Assembly (NCBI GenBank): GCA_903926385.1
Contig: CAIYIS010000057.1
Span: 1-64,000, forward strand
Reading direction: 5' to 3'
From: an uncultured Bacteroidota bacterium
Lineage (GTDB): Bacteria > Bacteroidota > Bacteroidia > 2-12-FULL-35-15
Length of the DNA: 64,000 nucleotides
Part shown: positions 35,785 to 43,395 of the stretch, piece after piece
How positions within the stretch are numbered: position 1 is the stretch's first letter
How the letters are laid out: each line of letters opens with the position of its first letter
Made by a program: the position numbers and the translations under genes
Notes under the pieces: generated by a model
Seen by the model: only the letters and a program-made list of their open reading frames with translations
Databases searched by the model: none
Told to the model about the DNA's origin: nothing

Positions 35785-35823
35785 AAAAACTCTCTGCAAT
35801 TTTTAGAAGCAGAGAGTTTTTTT
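35785..35823 (-). terminator. Terminator of the 92-aa secreted protein gene
   Basis: AAAACTCTCTGC pairs with GCAGAGAGTTTT (12 bp) around an 11-nt loop, with T runs on either strand. It lies 13 nt after the stop of the small gene on the minus strand and insulates it from the operon that follows. Confidence 0.85.
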
Positions 35824-35835
35824 AGTGAAGTGAAA

Positions 35836-36114
35836 TTAGTTTATTTTAATGCAACCATCTTTTATTTCAATGTTGGCTCCATCTTTTACTTCCACTTTAC
35901 CGCAACTTGTTTCGATAACGCATTTGGTTCCTCCGCCCTGAATGGTTACAGAAGATGTGGTGGAAGATGAAAATTTCACTTCGCTGTTGTTGCCATCCAT
36001 CGATACTTTCATTACATATTCTTTCGAATCTTTGTTGTAATATCTGATGGTAACGTATCCAAACATTGTGGATGCGAACATAACTAATGTTAAAGAAAGG
36101 AATACTTTTTTCAT
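35836..36114 (-). CDS. Small exported protein of unknown function
   Basis: 92 aa. Signal peptide MKKVFLSLTLVMFASTMFG, then about 70 residues of predicted beta strands (VTIRYYNKDSKEYVMKVSMD, KCVIETSCGKVEVKDGANIE) with two cysteines that could pair. No family recognised. It is monocistronic, with a TACTTTCG box about 42 nt upstream (36156-36163) and its own terminator. Likely periplasmic or surface. Confidence 0.75.
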   Translation of the reverse strand: MKKVFLSLTLVMFASTMFGYVTIRYYNKDSKEYVMKVSMDGNNSEVKFSSSTTSSVTIQGGGTKCVIETSCGKVEVKDGANIEIKDGCIKIN

Positions 36115-36155
36115 AATTGTTTTGATTGTTTTAAGGTTAATACTAAATGAGGTTA

Positions 36156-36163
36156 CGAAAGTA
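36156..36163 (-). promoter_or_regulatory. -7 promoter box TACTTTCG for the 92-aa protein gene
   Basis: TAnnTTCG on the minus strand, 42 nt upstream of the start codon. Confidence 0.45.
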
Positions 36164-36318
36164 GTATTCTAAACATAAGTTTGCAAAAAAAGTTATTAAG
36201 GTTTTATTATCGAAATATTTCAATTACATATAAGATGTAACTCTTAGCAGTACCGCAGCCATTTATTCAAACACTTCTTCCTGTTTTTACGAAATTCTGA
36301 TATATCATCATTAATAAT

Positions 36319-36326
36319 TACTTTTG
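36319..36326 (+). promoter_or_regulatory. -7 promoter box TACTTTTG for the oxygenase-SDR-radical SAM genes
   Basis: A perfect TAnnTTTG. The ORF-track start (TTG at 36324) is inside the box itself, so the ATG at 36348 must be the start. Confidence 0.6.
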
Positions 36327-36347
36327 CGCCTTAATTACAACCACCGC

Positions 36348-37163
36348 ATGAAAAACTTGATAAATCCGGCTTACCGGAGCGAAGAAAAGAAAAGAGAAAT
36401 TAGGGAAGGGTTTACCAACGCTCAACCTTGCAAACACATTGCTTTGCCCGACTTTTTATTGCCCGATGTGGCCGATACTTTGTACGAAAATTTTCCGAAG
36501 CTGGATATGCTGAATGTAAAGCGCAAAAGCATTAACGAAAACAAATCGGAAGAATATCATCTCGACAGATATCATAAGCAGTTTAATGAATTGCGCGACT
36601 TTTTGAATTCGGAAGAAATGTATAAATGGATGAGCGATGTTACCGGTATTGAGGGCTTGAGTTCCACTTACGATTCGTTAGGGTCGGGGGTGCATCAGGG
36701 CGGACCTGGAAGTTTTGTGGATGTTCATGTGGATATTAATATGAATCCGGCTGCCAAACTTCACCGCAGAATTAATCTCCTTATTTATCTTAACAAACAT
36801 TGGAAAGATGAGTATGGCGGTGCGCTTGAGTTTTGGGATAAGGATGTAAAAAATTGTGTTTCGAGTGTAATGCCATATTTTAATCAGGCTGCCATTATGG
36901 TTACAGACGAAACATCTTATCATGGTTACGCTAAAATAAACATTCCTGAAAACGAAAGTAGGAAATCGTTTTATTGCTATTATTACACTCCGGCCGGAAA
37001 AGATTTTGTTTATCGCGATTCGCGTTTTAAGTCCCGACCAGATGAAAGTATGACCAAAACAGCCGTTACGGAAGTTAAAGAAACATTGAAGATTAATATA
37101 AAAAAGTTTTTGAAAGCAATCGGAATGAAAAACCTCGATTTTCAGGATAAAAACAAAAAATAG
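36348..37163 (+). CDS. 2OG-Fe(II) oxygenase (prolyl 4-hydroxylase-like)
   Basis: 271 aa from the ATG at 36348 (MKNLINPAYRSEEKKREI). The double-stranded beta-helix has the iron ligands H-x-D in FVDVHVDIN, the distal His in TDETSYHGYAKI, and the 2-oxoglutarate-binding Arg in ENESRKSFYCYYYT. RINLLIYLNKHWKDEYGGALEFWD is the usual strand pair. It hydroxylates an unidentified substrate using oxygen and 2-oxoglutarate, in the cytoplasm. The next gene starts 3 nt later. Together with the SDR and the radical SAM enzyme it forms a small set of tailoring enzymes. Confidence 0.9.
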   Translation: MKNLINPAYRSEEKKREIREGFTNAQPCKHIALPDFLLPDVADTLYENFPKLDMLNVKRKSINENKSEEYHLDRYHKQFNELRDFLNSEEMYKWMSDVTGIEGLSSTYDSLGSGVHQGGPGSFVDVHVDINMNPAAKLHRRINLLIYLNKHWKDEYGGALEFWDKDVKNCVSSVMPYFNQAAIMVTDETSYHGYAKINIPENESRKSFYCYYYTPAGKDFVYRDSRFKSRPDESMTKTAVTEVKETLKINIKKFLKAIGMKNLDFQDKNKK

Positions 37164-37166
37164 CGG

Positions 37167-37961
37167 GTGGAAATAAAAGACAAAATTGTTTGGATAACCG
37201 GTGCTTCGTCTGGAATAGGCGAGGCTCTGGCTTATGTTTGTGCCCGGGCGGGTGCCAAACTTATTTTGTCGGCCAGAAGAATGAACGAGCTGGAAAGAGT
37301 AGCTGCTGCTTGTAACTTGCCTTCAGATAATTTAATGGTATTGCATCTCGATTTGGCACAAACCGAAAACATTGATGAAAAGGTACAGGAAGTAGTAAAT
37401 CGTTTCGGGCGAATAGATATTTTGATTAATAACAGTGGCATGGGCCATCGTACATTGGCTGTAAACACACCTACTGTTATAGACCGAAAAGTAATGGAAG
37501 TAAATTTTTTCGGGACCATTAATCTTACAAAAGCGGTTGCAAAACAAATGCAGAAGCAGCAAAGCGGAAAACTGGTAATTGTAACCAGCATTATGGGTAA
37601 ATACGGAATGCCTCTTTACTCCACTTATGCAGCTTCCAAACATGCGCTTTATGGCTATTTCGAGTCGCTTCGGCAGGAATTATACAGCGATAATATTTCT
37701 GTGCTTATTGTAAGTCCCGGATTTATCAATACCGATGTAAGCACCAAACTGATTACCGAAAACGGCACCGAATACGGTATTAAAAGCGATGCACAGGACA
37801 AAGGTATGTCGGCCAAAGATTGTGCAAATGGTATTGTAAAAGCCATAAAAAGCAACCGTAATCATAAGTTTGTTGGGTATTTCGAAATTTACTCGGTGTA
37901 TGTAAAACAATTTTTTCCGAAAGCATTTTATAAACTAATGCGAAAAATGACCAAGAAATAA
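37167..37961 (+). CDS. SDR family oxidoreductase
   Basis: A 264-aa classical SDR starting at GTG (37167), 3 nt after the oxygenase stop. The NAD(P) site is WITGASSGIGEALAYV, the central motif NNSG (not NNAG), the catalytic Ser is VTSIMG and the YxxxK is YAASKHALYGYF. The C-terminal basic and hydrophobic segment (VYVKQFFPKAFYKLMRKMTKK) suggests membrane association, as in DltE-like or 3-ketosphinganine-reductase-like members. The substrate cannot be told. Confidence 0.9.
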   Translation: MEIKDKIVWITGASSGIGEALAYVCARAGAKLILSARRMNELERVAAACNLPSDNLMVLHLDLAQTENIDEKVQEVVNRFGRIDILINNSGMGHRTLAVNTPTVIDRKVMEVNFFGTINLTKAVAKQMQKQQSGKLVIVTSIMGKYGMPLYSTYAASKHALYGYFESLRQELYSDNISVLIVSPGFINTDVSTKLITENGTEYGIKSDAQDKGMSAKDCANGIVKAIKSNRNHKFVGYFEIYSVYVKQFFPKAFYKLMRKMTKK

Positions 37962-38018
37962 CAACTCATGAGTAGCAATAATGTTATCATAAATATTCAA
38001 TTATAAAAAATAGTATCC

Positions 38019-39059
38019 ATGTTTGGTTTGCAGTTAAACTCATTCGAATTCAAAAACTTTTTTGTACAACGCATAGGCAAAAGCACATTTGTATGGCGTA
38101 TTGTAGAATTTATGCAGGGCGTATCGTTCAGCATCGATTACTGGTTGTACTATAAATTAAAACTTATTACCAAAAAAAGTTCCATCACCGAAATCAATAT
38201 AGAATTTGTAAGCTATTGCAACTTGCGCTGCACACTCTGTTCGCTCGACCACGATAAACCGAAAATAAGAATGAGCGAAGAGATTTTGAAAACATTTTTC
38301 GAAGATTTTTTGTCGAATGCTCAGTTTAGAAGTGTAAAAACCATTCATCTTTATAATGCAGGCGAGGTGTTGCTTCATCCCAAACTGGAAGAAATGCTGG
38401 CTATTATCAAACAATTTAAACAAACGGCAAAGGAGAAAAATATTTTTTTTCCTCAAATAGCCTTGCTTACCAATGCCACTATATTAAATGAGAAAAATAC
38501 TAACATTTTGCTTCAGTCGGGATTGTTAGATTACATTCGGTTCAGTATGGACGGAGGTAGTAAAGAAAAATTTGAAGAAATGCGCTCACGAGCTAAATGG
38601 GATGAATTTGTAAAAAACATCACCCATTTTTGTGAACAGAATAATAAAAACGCCAAAAAAATACCTACAGGCATCATTACTTTGGTGGAATACCAAAACA
38701 AACTCAACACAAACTGGATGAGCGAAGATTTTAAACACTTGCTCAATATGGTGGACGGTTACGAACTGCGCTATGCCCACAACTGGGGTGGGGAAGTAGA
38801 AATAGAAGAACTGAAAAACAAAACCAAAAAGAACTTTAAAGTAGGGTGCAGTTTGCTTATGCATCAGCTGGTACTGCTGCCTAATGGCGATGTTACCGTG
38901 TGTTGTGCCGACCTTAACTCAAAAGGAGTAATTGGCAATATTACCACAGAAAAACTTTTTGACATCTACAGCAAGCCCGAACGCAGAGAAATGCTCCACA
39001 AATTTATGCAAGGCAAAAAGAAAGAAATAGAACTTTGTAAAGACTGCGAAACGTTTTAA
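38019..39059 (+). CDS. Radical SAM/SPASM domain protein
   Basis: 346 aa. The [4Fe-4S]-SAM cluster site is SYCNLRCTLCSLDH (C-x3-C-x2-C). Strand motifs follow (TIHLYNAGEVLLHP, LLDYIRFSMDGGSKEKFEEM). The C-terminal SPASM region carries cysteines in VGCSLLMHQLVLLPNGDVTV-CC and ELCKDCETF for an auxiliary cluster. Such enzymes modify peptides or sugars. No precursor-peptide gene is evident nearby. It follows the SDR by 57 nt on the same strand, probably the end of one transcription unit. Confidence 0.9.
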   Translation: MFGLQLNSFEFKNFFVQRIGKSTFVWRIVEFMQGVSFSIDYWLYYKLKLITKKSSITEINIEFVSYCNLRCTLCSLDHDKPKIRMSEEILKTFFEDFLSNAQFRSVKTIHLYNAGEVLLHPKLEEMLAIIKQFKQTAKEKNIFFPQIALLTNATILNEKNTNILLQSGLLDYIRFSMDGGSKEKFEEMRSRAKWDEFVKNITHFCEQNNKNAKKIPTGIITLVEYQNKLNTNWMSEDFKHLLNMVDGYELRYAHNWGGEVEIEELKNKTKKNFKVGCSLLMHQLVLLPNGDVTVCCADLNSKGVIGNITTEKLFDIYSKPERREMLHKFMQGKKKEIELCKDCETF

Positions 39060-39292
39060 GGGAGAGAATTTCAGATTTCAAATTTCAGATTTCAAATTGA
39101 GAGGCGAGGAGGGTAGCCACAGATTCACGGATTGAGACGTGGAGAAAATGGATTGAGGGGGGAATTTCGGATTTCGGATTTGGGATTGAGCGCAGCGAAG
39201 CAATCTCTAAAGTATCACCATTCATAAATCCCGTCACCCTGAGCTTGTCGAAGGGCATATTTTCATAAAACCTATCATTCCCATTCGGTAGT
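39060..39292 (+). repeat. Interspersed-repeat sequence before array B
   Basis: No gene. Low-complexity AATTTCAGATTTCAAATTTC words are followed by a 23-bp exact copy of the 8101-8123 repeat at 39188-39210 and by CGTCACCCTGAGCTTGTCGA at 39232-39251. A related CGTCACCCTAATC...GAAAGGCATATTT stretch lies near 48.8 kb. These are typical dispersed intergenic repeats. Confidence 0.6.
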
Positions 39293-39540
39293 TCCTCTTT
39301 CCGATGCGATAGCCTCTCTTTCCGATGCGATAGCTCCTCTTTCCGATGCGATAGCTCCTCTTTCCGATGCGATAGCCTCTCTTTCCGATGCGACAGCCTC
39401 TCTTTCCGATGCGATAGCCTCTCTTTCCTATGCGATAGCTCCTCTTTCCTATGCGATAGCCTCTCTTTCCTATGCGATAGCCCCTCTTTCCTATGCGATA
39501 GCCCCTCTATCCAATGCGATAGCCCTCCTATCCGATAGGG
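39293..39540. repeat. Tandem array B: 21-bp units, about 11 copies
   Basis: The unit is (CCTCT or CTCCT or CCCCT) + CTTTCC + G/T/A + ATGCGATAG, strictly 21 bp. Early copies read TTTCCGATGCGATAG, late copies TTTCCTATGCGATAG, so base changes spread along the array in blocks. The last partial unit ends in CCTATCCGATAGG, itself palindromic. Plus-strand frames give SLSDAIA heptapeptides and minus-strand frames give YRIGKRG, but no start codon or gene structure supports coding. Confidence 0.95.
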
Positions 39541-39795
39541 AAGCTGTTTTTTGTTGTTGAAGCCATGTTTTTATGCATTAAATTAATAGAATTTCACAGT
39601 TTTGGAGAAGTAAACACCTCCGCTACTCCTTTTTTCTGACAAAAAGTTAGGATTCTATCTACGTGGTATTCGCTTTTATTACTGTCATTATTCAAACTTT
39701 CTTCATTGTTAAAATTTTTGTTCCCAATTTTGTTTTTGTCTGAAAAAAGGGGGAAGGATACATATATATATAGTTTTTTAGTGGGGAATGTAAGT

Positions 39796-39830
39796 GGATT
39801 TGGTTTGCTGGCGAAAAAACACCAGTAAAG
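39796..39830 (+). promoter_or_regulatory. Leader hairpin element (copy 3, diverged)
   Basis: TTTGCTGGCG-AAAAAA-CACCAGTAAA resembles the hairpins at 9806 and 40068. The stem core has changed on both sides (CTGG with CCAG instead of CAGG with CCTG), so pairing is kept. It directly precedes array C. No clear -7 box was found upstream. Confidence 0.5.
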
Positions 39831-39839
39831 AAGAAAAGA

Positions 39840-39965
39840 GAAGTACTTCCTTTAACAGATGAAGTACTTCCTTTAACAAGAGAAGTGCTTCCTTTAACAG
39901 ATGAAGTACTTCCTTTAACAGATGAAGTACTTCCTTTAACAAGAGAAGTACTCGGTTTACTAACG
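39840..39965. repeat. Tandem array C: 21-bp units, five copies plus one diverged
   Basis: The unit is GAAGTACTTCCTTTAACA + GAT or AGA, 21 bp, arranged GAT, AGA, GAT, GAT, AGA and a diverged sixth (GAAGTACTCGG...). GAAGTACTTC is a perfect 10-bp palindrome repeated every two helical turns. A plus-strand frame reads EVLPLTD/EVLPLTR repeats and ends at a TAG about 10 nt before the terminator at 39993, but it has no start codon. Confidence 0.95.
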
Positions 39966-39992
39966 GCAATTATGCATGGTTAGATTTAAAAC

Positions 39993-40028
39993 AACAATCC
40001 CGCTAAGAAATGGGTGGGATTGTTTTTG
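39993..40028 (+). terminator. Intrinsic terminator downstream of array C
   Basis: AACAATCCC pairs with GGGATTGTT around a 14-nt loop, followed by TTTTG. It faces the plus strand, with no gene but the repeat array upstream of it for 900 nt. It suggests a transcript ending here. Confidence 0.75.
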
Positions 40029-40043
40029 TATATAATAATAGTA

Positions 40044-40051
40044 TATATTTG
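40044..40051 (+). promoter_or_regulatory. -7 promoter box TATATTTG for the T9SS gene
   Basis: A perfect TAnnTTTG, the same octamer as used by the T9SS gene at 8379-9788. The transcript would start near 40057, upstream of the leader hairpin. Confidence 0.6.
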
Positions 40052-40067
40052 TAAAAGAATTTAAGCG

Positions 40068-40111
40068 GGTTCGGTTTGCAGGTGCTAAAACACCTGCAAA
40101 GGCATCGTTTC
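40068..40111 (+). promoter_or_regulatory. 5'-leader hairpin element (copy 2), upstream of a T9SS cargo gene
   Basis: GGTTCGG, perfect 10-bp stem TTTGCAGGTG-CTAAAA-CACCTGCAAA, then GGC. Nearly identical to copy 1 including the flanking GGTTCG and GGC. Its 3' edge is about 21 nt from the first ATG (40133) and 42 nt from the ATG with the better signal peptide. Confidence 0.7.
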
Positions 40112-40153
40112 TGCAAAATTTAAAGAGTAAAAATGGAACACCAACAAGGGCGA

Positions 40154-41071
40154 ATGAAAAGACAAACAGTTACCTTTTTAATTTTATTTTGTTTTCAAGC
40201 GACTCTTCAATTGAAAGCCCAACATCGCTATTTAGACAATAACCCTATTTGGGTTGTTCATTCTTCGTGTAACCCAGGAAATTGTTTAATGGACTATTCA
40301 AACATTTATTATTATCTGAAAGGATATTCCATTTTTGGAGGATATAGGTACCACAGAGTTTTTAAGGAAGAAATAGGACAACAAATTTGTTCTACAGGAA
40401 TAACATATTATGGAAGTAATGATACAATTAATCCTGTTGCATATTTAAGAGACACATTGCAACAGATACGGGAATACAATATGTTTGGTGATACTTTGCT
40501 TTATGAATTTAATTTAAGCATTGGTGACACTTTACGAAATACAGATTTTGGTTACACAACCGTAGATTCAATAGATAGTATTCCTGTTTCAAATTATTTT
40601 AGAAAACGATTTGCGCTTTCAAACCAAAATTGCACACATTACTTGTATGAAGGAATAGGTAATGGTGCTGGTTTTTTGGAACATCTAACTTGCACGAATG
40701 TTTCTTCAGACTGTTATTATACTTTATATTGTTATGGGTTTAATGATACTGCTTGGTATCCGACCTTAAATGCAGTTAGTCCTTGTACTATTCCTAACTA
40801 CAATATTGGAATAAGTGAACTGAGAAAACAATCAAACGAAATTATTATTTCTCCAAACCCTTTTACTACACAGACAACTATTAACTTTGGCGAAGAACAA
40901 AAGAATACGACAATAAAAATAACTGACCTACTTGGGAAAGAAATTAAGACATTCAATTTTACAGGCAGACAGTTTGTAATAGAGAAAGCACAAATGAAAG
41001 CAGGTATTTATTTCGTGCAGACAACAGACGGACAGAGAAACGTAATGAATGGAAAAATAATTATTCAATAA
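40154..41071 (+). CDS. T9SS type A sorting domain protein
   Basis: 305 aa from the ATG at 40154 (MKRQTVTFLILFCFQATLQLKAQ, a signal peptide). The ORF track starts 7 codons earlier at 40133. The middle part (about 25-220) is a cysteine-containing beta-rich region with no recognised domain. The C-terminus is a T9SS sorting domain: IIISPNPFTTQTTINF, then TTIKITDLLGKEIKTFNF, KAGIYFVQTTDGQRNVMNGK. It should be exported across both membranes. It is monocistronic with its own promoter, leader hairpin and terminator. Confidence 0.85.
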   Translation: MKRQTVTFLILFCFQATLQLKAQHRYLDNNPIWVVHSSCNPGNCLMDYSNIYYYLKGYSIFGGYRYHRVFKEEIGQQICSTGITYYGSNDTINPVAYLRDTLQQIREYNMFGDTLLYEFNLSIGDTLRNTDFGYTTVDSIDSIPVSNYFRKRFALSNQNCTHYLYEGIGNGAGFLEHLTCTNVSSDCYYTLYCYGFNDTAWYPTLNAVSPCTIPNYNIGISELRKQSNEIIISPNPFTTQTTINFGEEQKNTTIKITDLLGKEIKTFNFTGRQFVIEKAQMKAGIYFVQTTDGQRNVMNGKIIIQ

Positions 41072-41101
41072 AGGAATAAATTTAAGTTTGTCAATTGAAT
41101 G

Positions 41102-41136
41102 AAAAAACTCCGGCAGAAATGTTCGGAGTTTTTTTT
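41102..41136 (+). terminator. Terminator of the T9SS gene
   Basis: AAAAAACTCCG pairs with CGGAGTTTTTT around an 11-nt loop and continues into a T run; 30 nt after the stop codon. Confidence 0.88.
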
Positions 41137-41253
41137 ATTGCCTACTGCCTAATTGCTCAATTGCCCTTTAAACTACTCCCCTGAGCCTGATGCTTTGTGC
41201 TGCCAGAAAAAGGATTATTTTTCAAAAAATGTTTGGCGATTCTTAATAAATTG

Positions 41254-41261
41254 TATCTTTG
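41254..41261 (+). promoter_or_regulatory. Promoter of rpsA (TATCTTTG with upstream TTTG)
   Basis: -7 box TATCTTTG with TTTG at 41232-41235, 18 nt upstream: the full Bacteroidota promoter layout. The leader is about 90 nt. I see no clear pseudoknot or riboswitch in it, although S1 often autoregulates. Confidence 0.7.
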
Positions 41262-41357
41262 CATCCCCAAAATGAAAAATGGGAAATAAATAAGTAGTAT
41301 TAACCTCTTCAGTTATTCACAAAAAAATAAGGTAACTGGATACAAAAAAGTAAAAGA

Positions 41358-43247
41358 ATGTCAGAAAACGAAACTGTTCAACCAGCTATGGAAGAACAAA
41401 CTGAACAGAAAGCAGTACAATTAACACCAGAACAACTTCACGAACAATTTGACTGGAATTCTACCGGAGCTAAAGCCGATATTTATTCTAAAGCAGACCG
41501 CGAAAAATTGGACTCGGTGTACGAAAAAACATTAACATCGATTACCTCTAATGCTGTGGTGGATGGAAAAGTGGTAGCAAAAAACAGCAAAGAAGTAGTA
41601 GTAAACATTGGTTACAAATCAGACGGAGTGGTTCAGTTATCTGAATTCCGCTACAATCCCGATTTAAAAGTGGGAGATACAGTAGAAGTATATGTAGAAA
41701 GTCAGGAAGATAAAAGTGGTCAGTTAATACTTTCCCACAAAACAGCTCGTGCCATGAAATCGTGGGATAGAGTTAATCAGGCATTGGTTACATCCGAAAT
41801 TATTACCGGATTTGTAAAATGCCGTACCAAAGGTGGTTTAATAGCCGATGTATTTGGTATCGAAGCCTTCTTACCGGGTTCTCAGATTGATGTTAAACCA
41901 ATCAGAGATTACGATGTGTATGTAGGAAAAACAATGGAATTTAAAGTTGTTAAAATTAATAACGAATTCAAAAACGTTGTTGTATCGCACAAAGCGCTTA
42001 TTGAAGAAGAACTTGAACAACAGAAAAAAGAAATTATATCTAAACTTGAAAAAGGTCAGGTATTGGAAGGAACTGTTAAAAACATCACTACTTACGGTGT
42101 GTTTATCGACCTAGGCGGAGTTGACGGATTGATTCACATTACCGATTTATCTTGGGGTCGTATCAACCATCCTGAAGAAGTGGTTAAATTGGATCAGAAA
42201 ATCAATGTGGTTATTCTTGATTTCGATAACGAGAAAAAACGTATTGCTTTAGGATTGAAACAACTTTCTGCACATCCTTGGGATGGCTTTAAAACCGACT
42301 TAGCTGTTGGCGATAAAGTAAAAGGTAAAGTAGTGGTTATAGCTGATTACGGTGCATTTGTTGAAATTCAACCGGGAGTTGAAGGTTTGATACACGTATC
42401 GGAAATGAGCTGGAGCCAGCACTTACGCACTGCTCACGATTTCTTAAAAGTGGGTGATGAGATAGAAGCTGTTATTCTTACATTAGACCGCGAAGAGCGC
42501 AAAATGTCGCTTGGTATTAAACAATTAATGCCTGACCCTTGGGCTAGCGTTATTACTAAATATGCTAAAGGAACTAAACACACCGCTACAGTTCGCAACT
42601 TTACCAACTTCGGTATCTTTGTTGAATTAGAAGAAGGAGTGGATGGTTTAATTCATATCTCCGACTTGTCATGGTCTAAAAAAGTAAAACATCCTTCAGA
42701 ATTTACCAAAGTAGGTGAGAAGATTGATGTTGTAGTTTTGGATATTGATGGAGAAAACCGCAGATTGAGTTTAGGACACAAACAAGTGGAAGAAAATCCA
42801 TGGGAAGTGTTCGAAACTATTTTCAGCATTAACTCTGTACACCAAGGTACCATTATCAATATACTTGATAAAGGAGCAATCATTGCAATGCCTTATGGTG
42901 TTGAGGCATTCTGCCCAACTCGTTTCCTATTAAAAGAAAATGGTAAAGCTGCGAAAGTAGAAGAAACATTAGATTTTAAAGTTATTGAGTTTAACAAAGA
43001 ATCTAAAAAAATAATAGTGTCGCATACTGATTTAGTAAAAGATGCTGCTAATCTTGATAAAGCCAATCTAACCGAAGGGCAGAAAAAAGATGAAGCAGAA
43101 ACTAAAAAAGCTACTAAAAAAGTAAAAGACAGCATTGAGAAAACTACCCTTGGTGATATTGATGTTCTTTCTAACCTAAAATCGGATATGGAAGCAACAG
43201 AAAAGAAAACTGAGGATGATGCAAGAGAAGCAAAAGCTTCTGAGTAA
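41358..43247 (+). CDS. rpsA: 30S ribosomal protein S1
   Basis: 629 aa with six S1 (OB-fold) repeats, at roughly residues 50-120, 140-205, 222-292, 308-378, 395-465 and 480-545. Repeats 3-5 are the most canonical (EGTVKNITTYGVFIDLGGVDGLIHITDLSW, and similar). Its N-terminal 40 residues are acidic and Gln-rich, and the C-terminus is a charged, Lys/Glu-rich tail (EAETKKATKKVKDSIEK). It brings mRNAs to the 30S subunit, important in this phylum where Shine-Dalgarno sequences are weak. Monocistronic, strong terminator after it. Confidence 0.97.
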   Translation: MSENETVQPAMEEQTEQKAVQLTPEQLHEQFDWNSTGAKADIYSKADREKLDSVYEKTLTSITSNAVVDGKVVAKNSKEVVVNIGYKSDGVVQLSEFRYNPDLKVGDTVEVYVESQEDKSGQLILSHKTARAMKSWDRVNQALVTSEIITGFVKCRTKGGLIADVFGIEAFLPGSQIDVKPIRDYDVYVGKTMEFKVVKINNEFKNVVVSHKALIEEELEQQKKEIISKLEKGQVLEGTVKNITTYGVFIDLGGVDGLIHITDLSWGRINHPEEVVKLDQKINVVILDFDNEKKRIALGLKQLSAHPWDGFKTDLAVGDKVKGKVVVIADYGAFVEIQPGVEGLIHVSEMSWSQHLRTAHDFLKVGDEIEAVILTLDREERKMSLGIKQLMPDPWASVITKYAKGTKHTATVRNFTNFGIFVELEEGVDGLIHISDLSWSKKVKHPSEFTKVGEKIDVVVLDIDGENRRLSLGHKQVEENPWEVFETIFSINSVHQGTIINILDKGAIIAMPYGVEAFCPTRFLLKENGKAAKVEETLDFKVIEFNKESKKIIVSHTDLVKDAANLDKANLTEGQKKDEAETKKATKKVKDSIEKTTLGDIDVLSNLKSDMEATEKKTEDDAREAKASE

Positions 43248-43307
43248 AATATTTTGTGAGGCAGCAATGCCTTACAAAATCTAGGAATCACGCCATGGTT
43301 TTTAGAG

Positions 43308-43339
43308 AAATGCCCCGCAGAAATGCGGGGCATTTTTAT
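43308..43339 (+). terminator. Terminator of rpsA
   Basis: GCCCCGCA-GAAA-TGCGGGGC, an 8-bp GC-rich stem with a GNRA tetraloop, then ATTTTTATTTG. Confidence 0.93.
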
Positions 43340-43378
43340 TTGTTATTAAAATTAAATAGCCTTCATCAACTTTTTATA

Positions 43379-43386
43379 TATCTTTG
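43379..43386 (+). promoter_or_regulatory. -7 promoter box TATCTTTG for pyrR-pyrB
   Basis: A perfect TAnnTTTG that contains the TTG (43384) chosen as start in the ORF track, so pyrR must begin downstream at 43396 or 43399. The resulting leader is very short, leaving no room for a PyrR-controlled attenuator before pyrR. Confidence 0.6.
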
Positions 43387-43395
43387 TCTCCTGAT

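Noticed and set aside
39778-39969. 63-aa minus ORF with LLKEVLH heptads over array C
   Set aside because: It uses a TTG start at the edge of the array and simply reads the 21-bp repeat in frame. The terminator and leader-type hairpin face the other strand.
41262-41357. Riboswitch or S1-binding pseudoknot in the rpsA leader
   Set aside because: The leader is A-rich and I could not find a consistent stem; autoregulation remains possible but unsupported.
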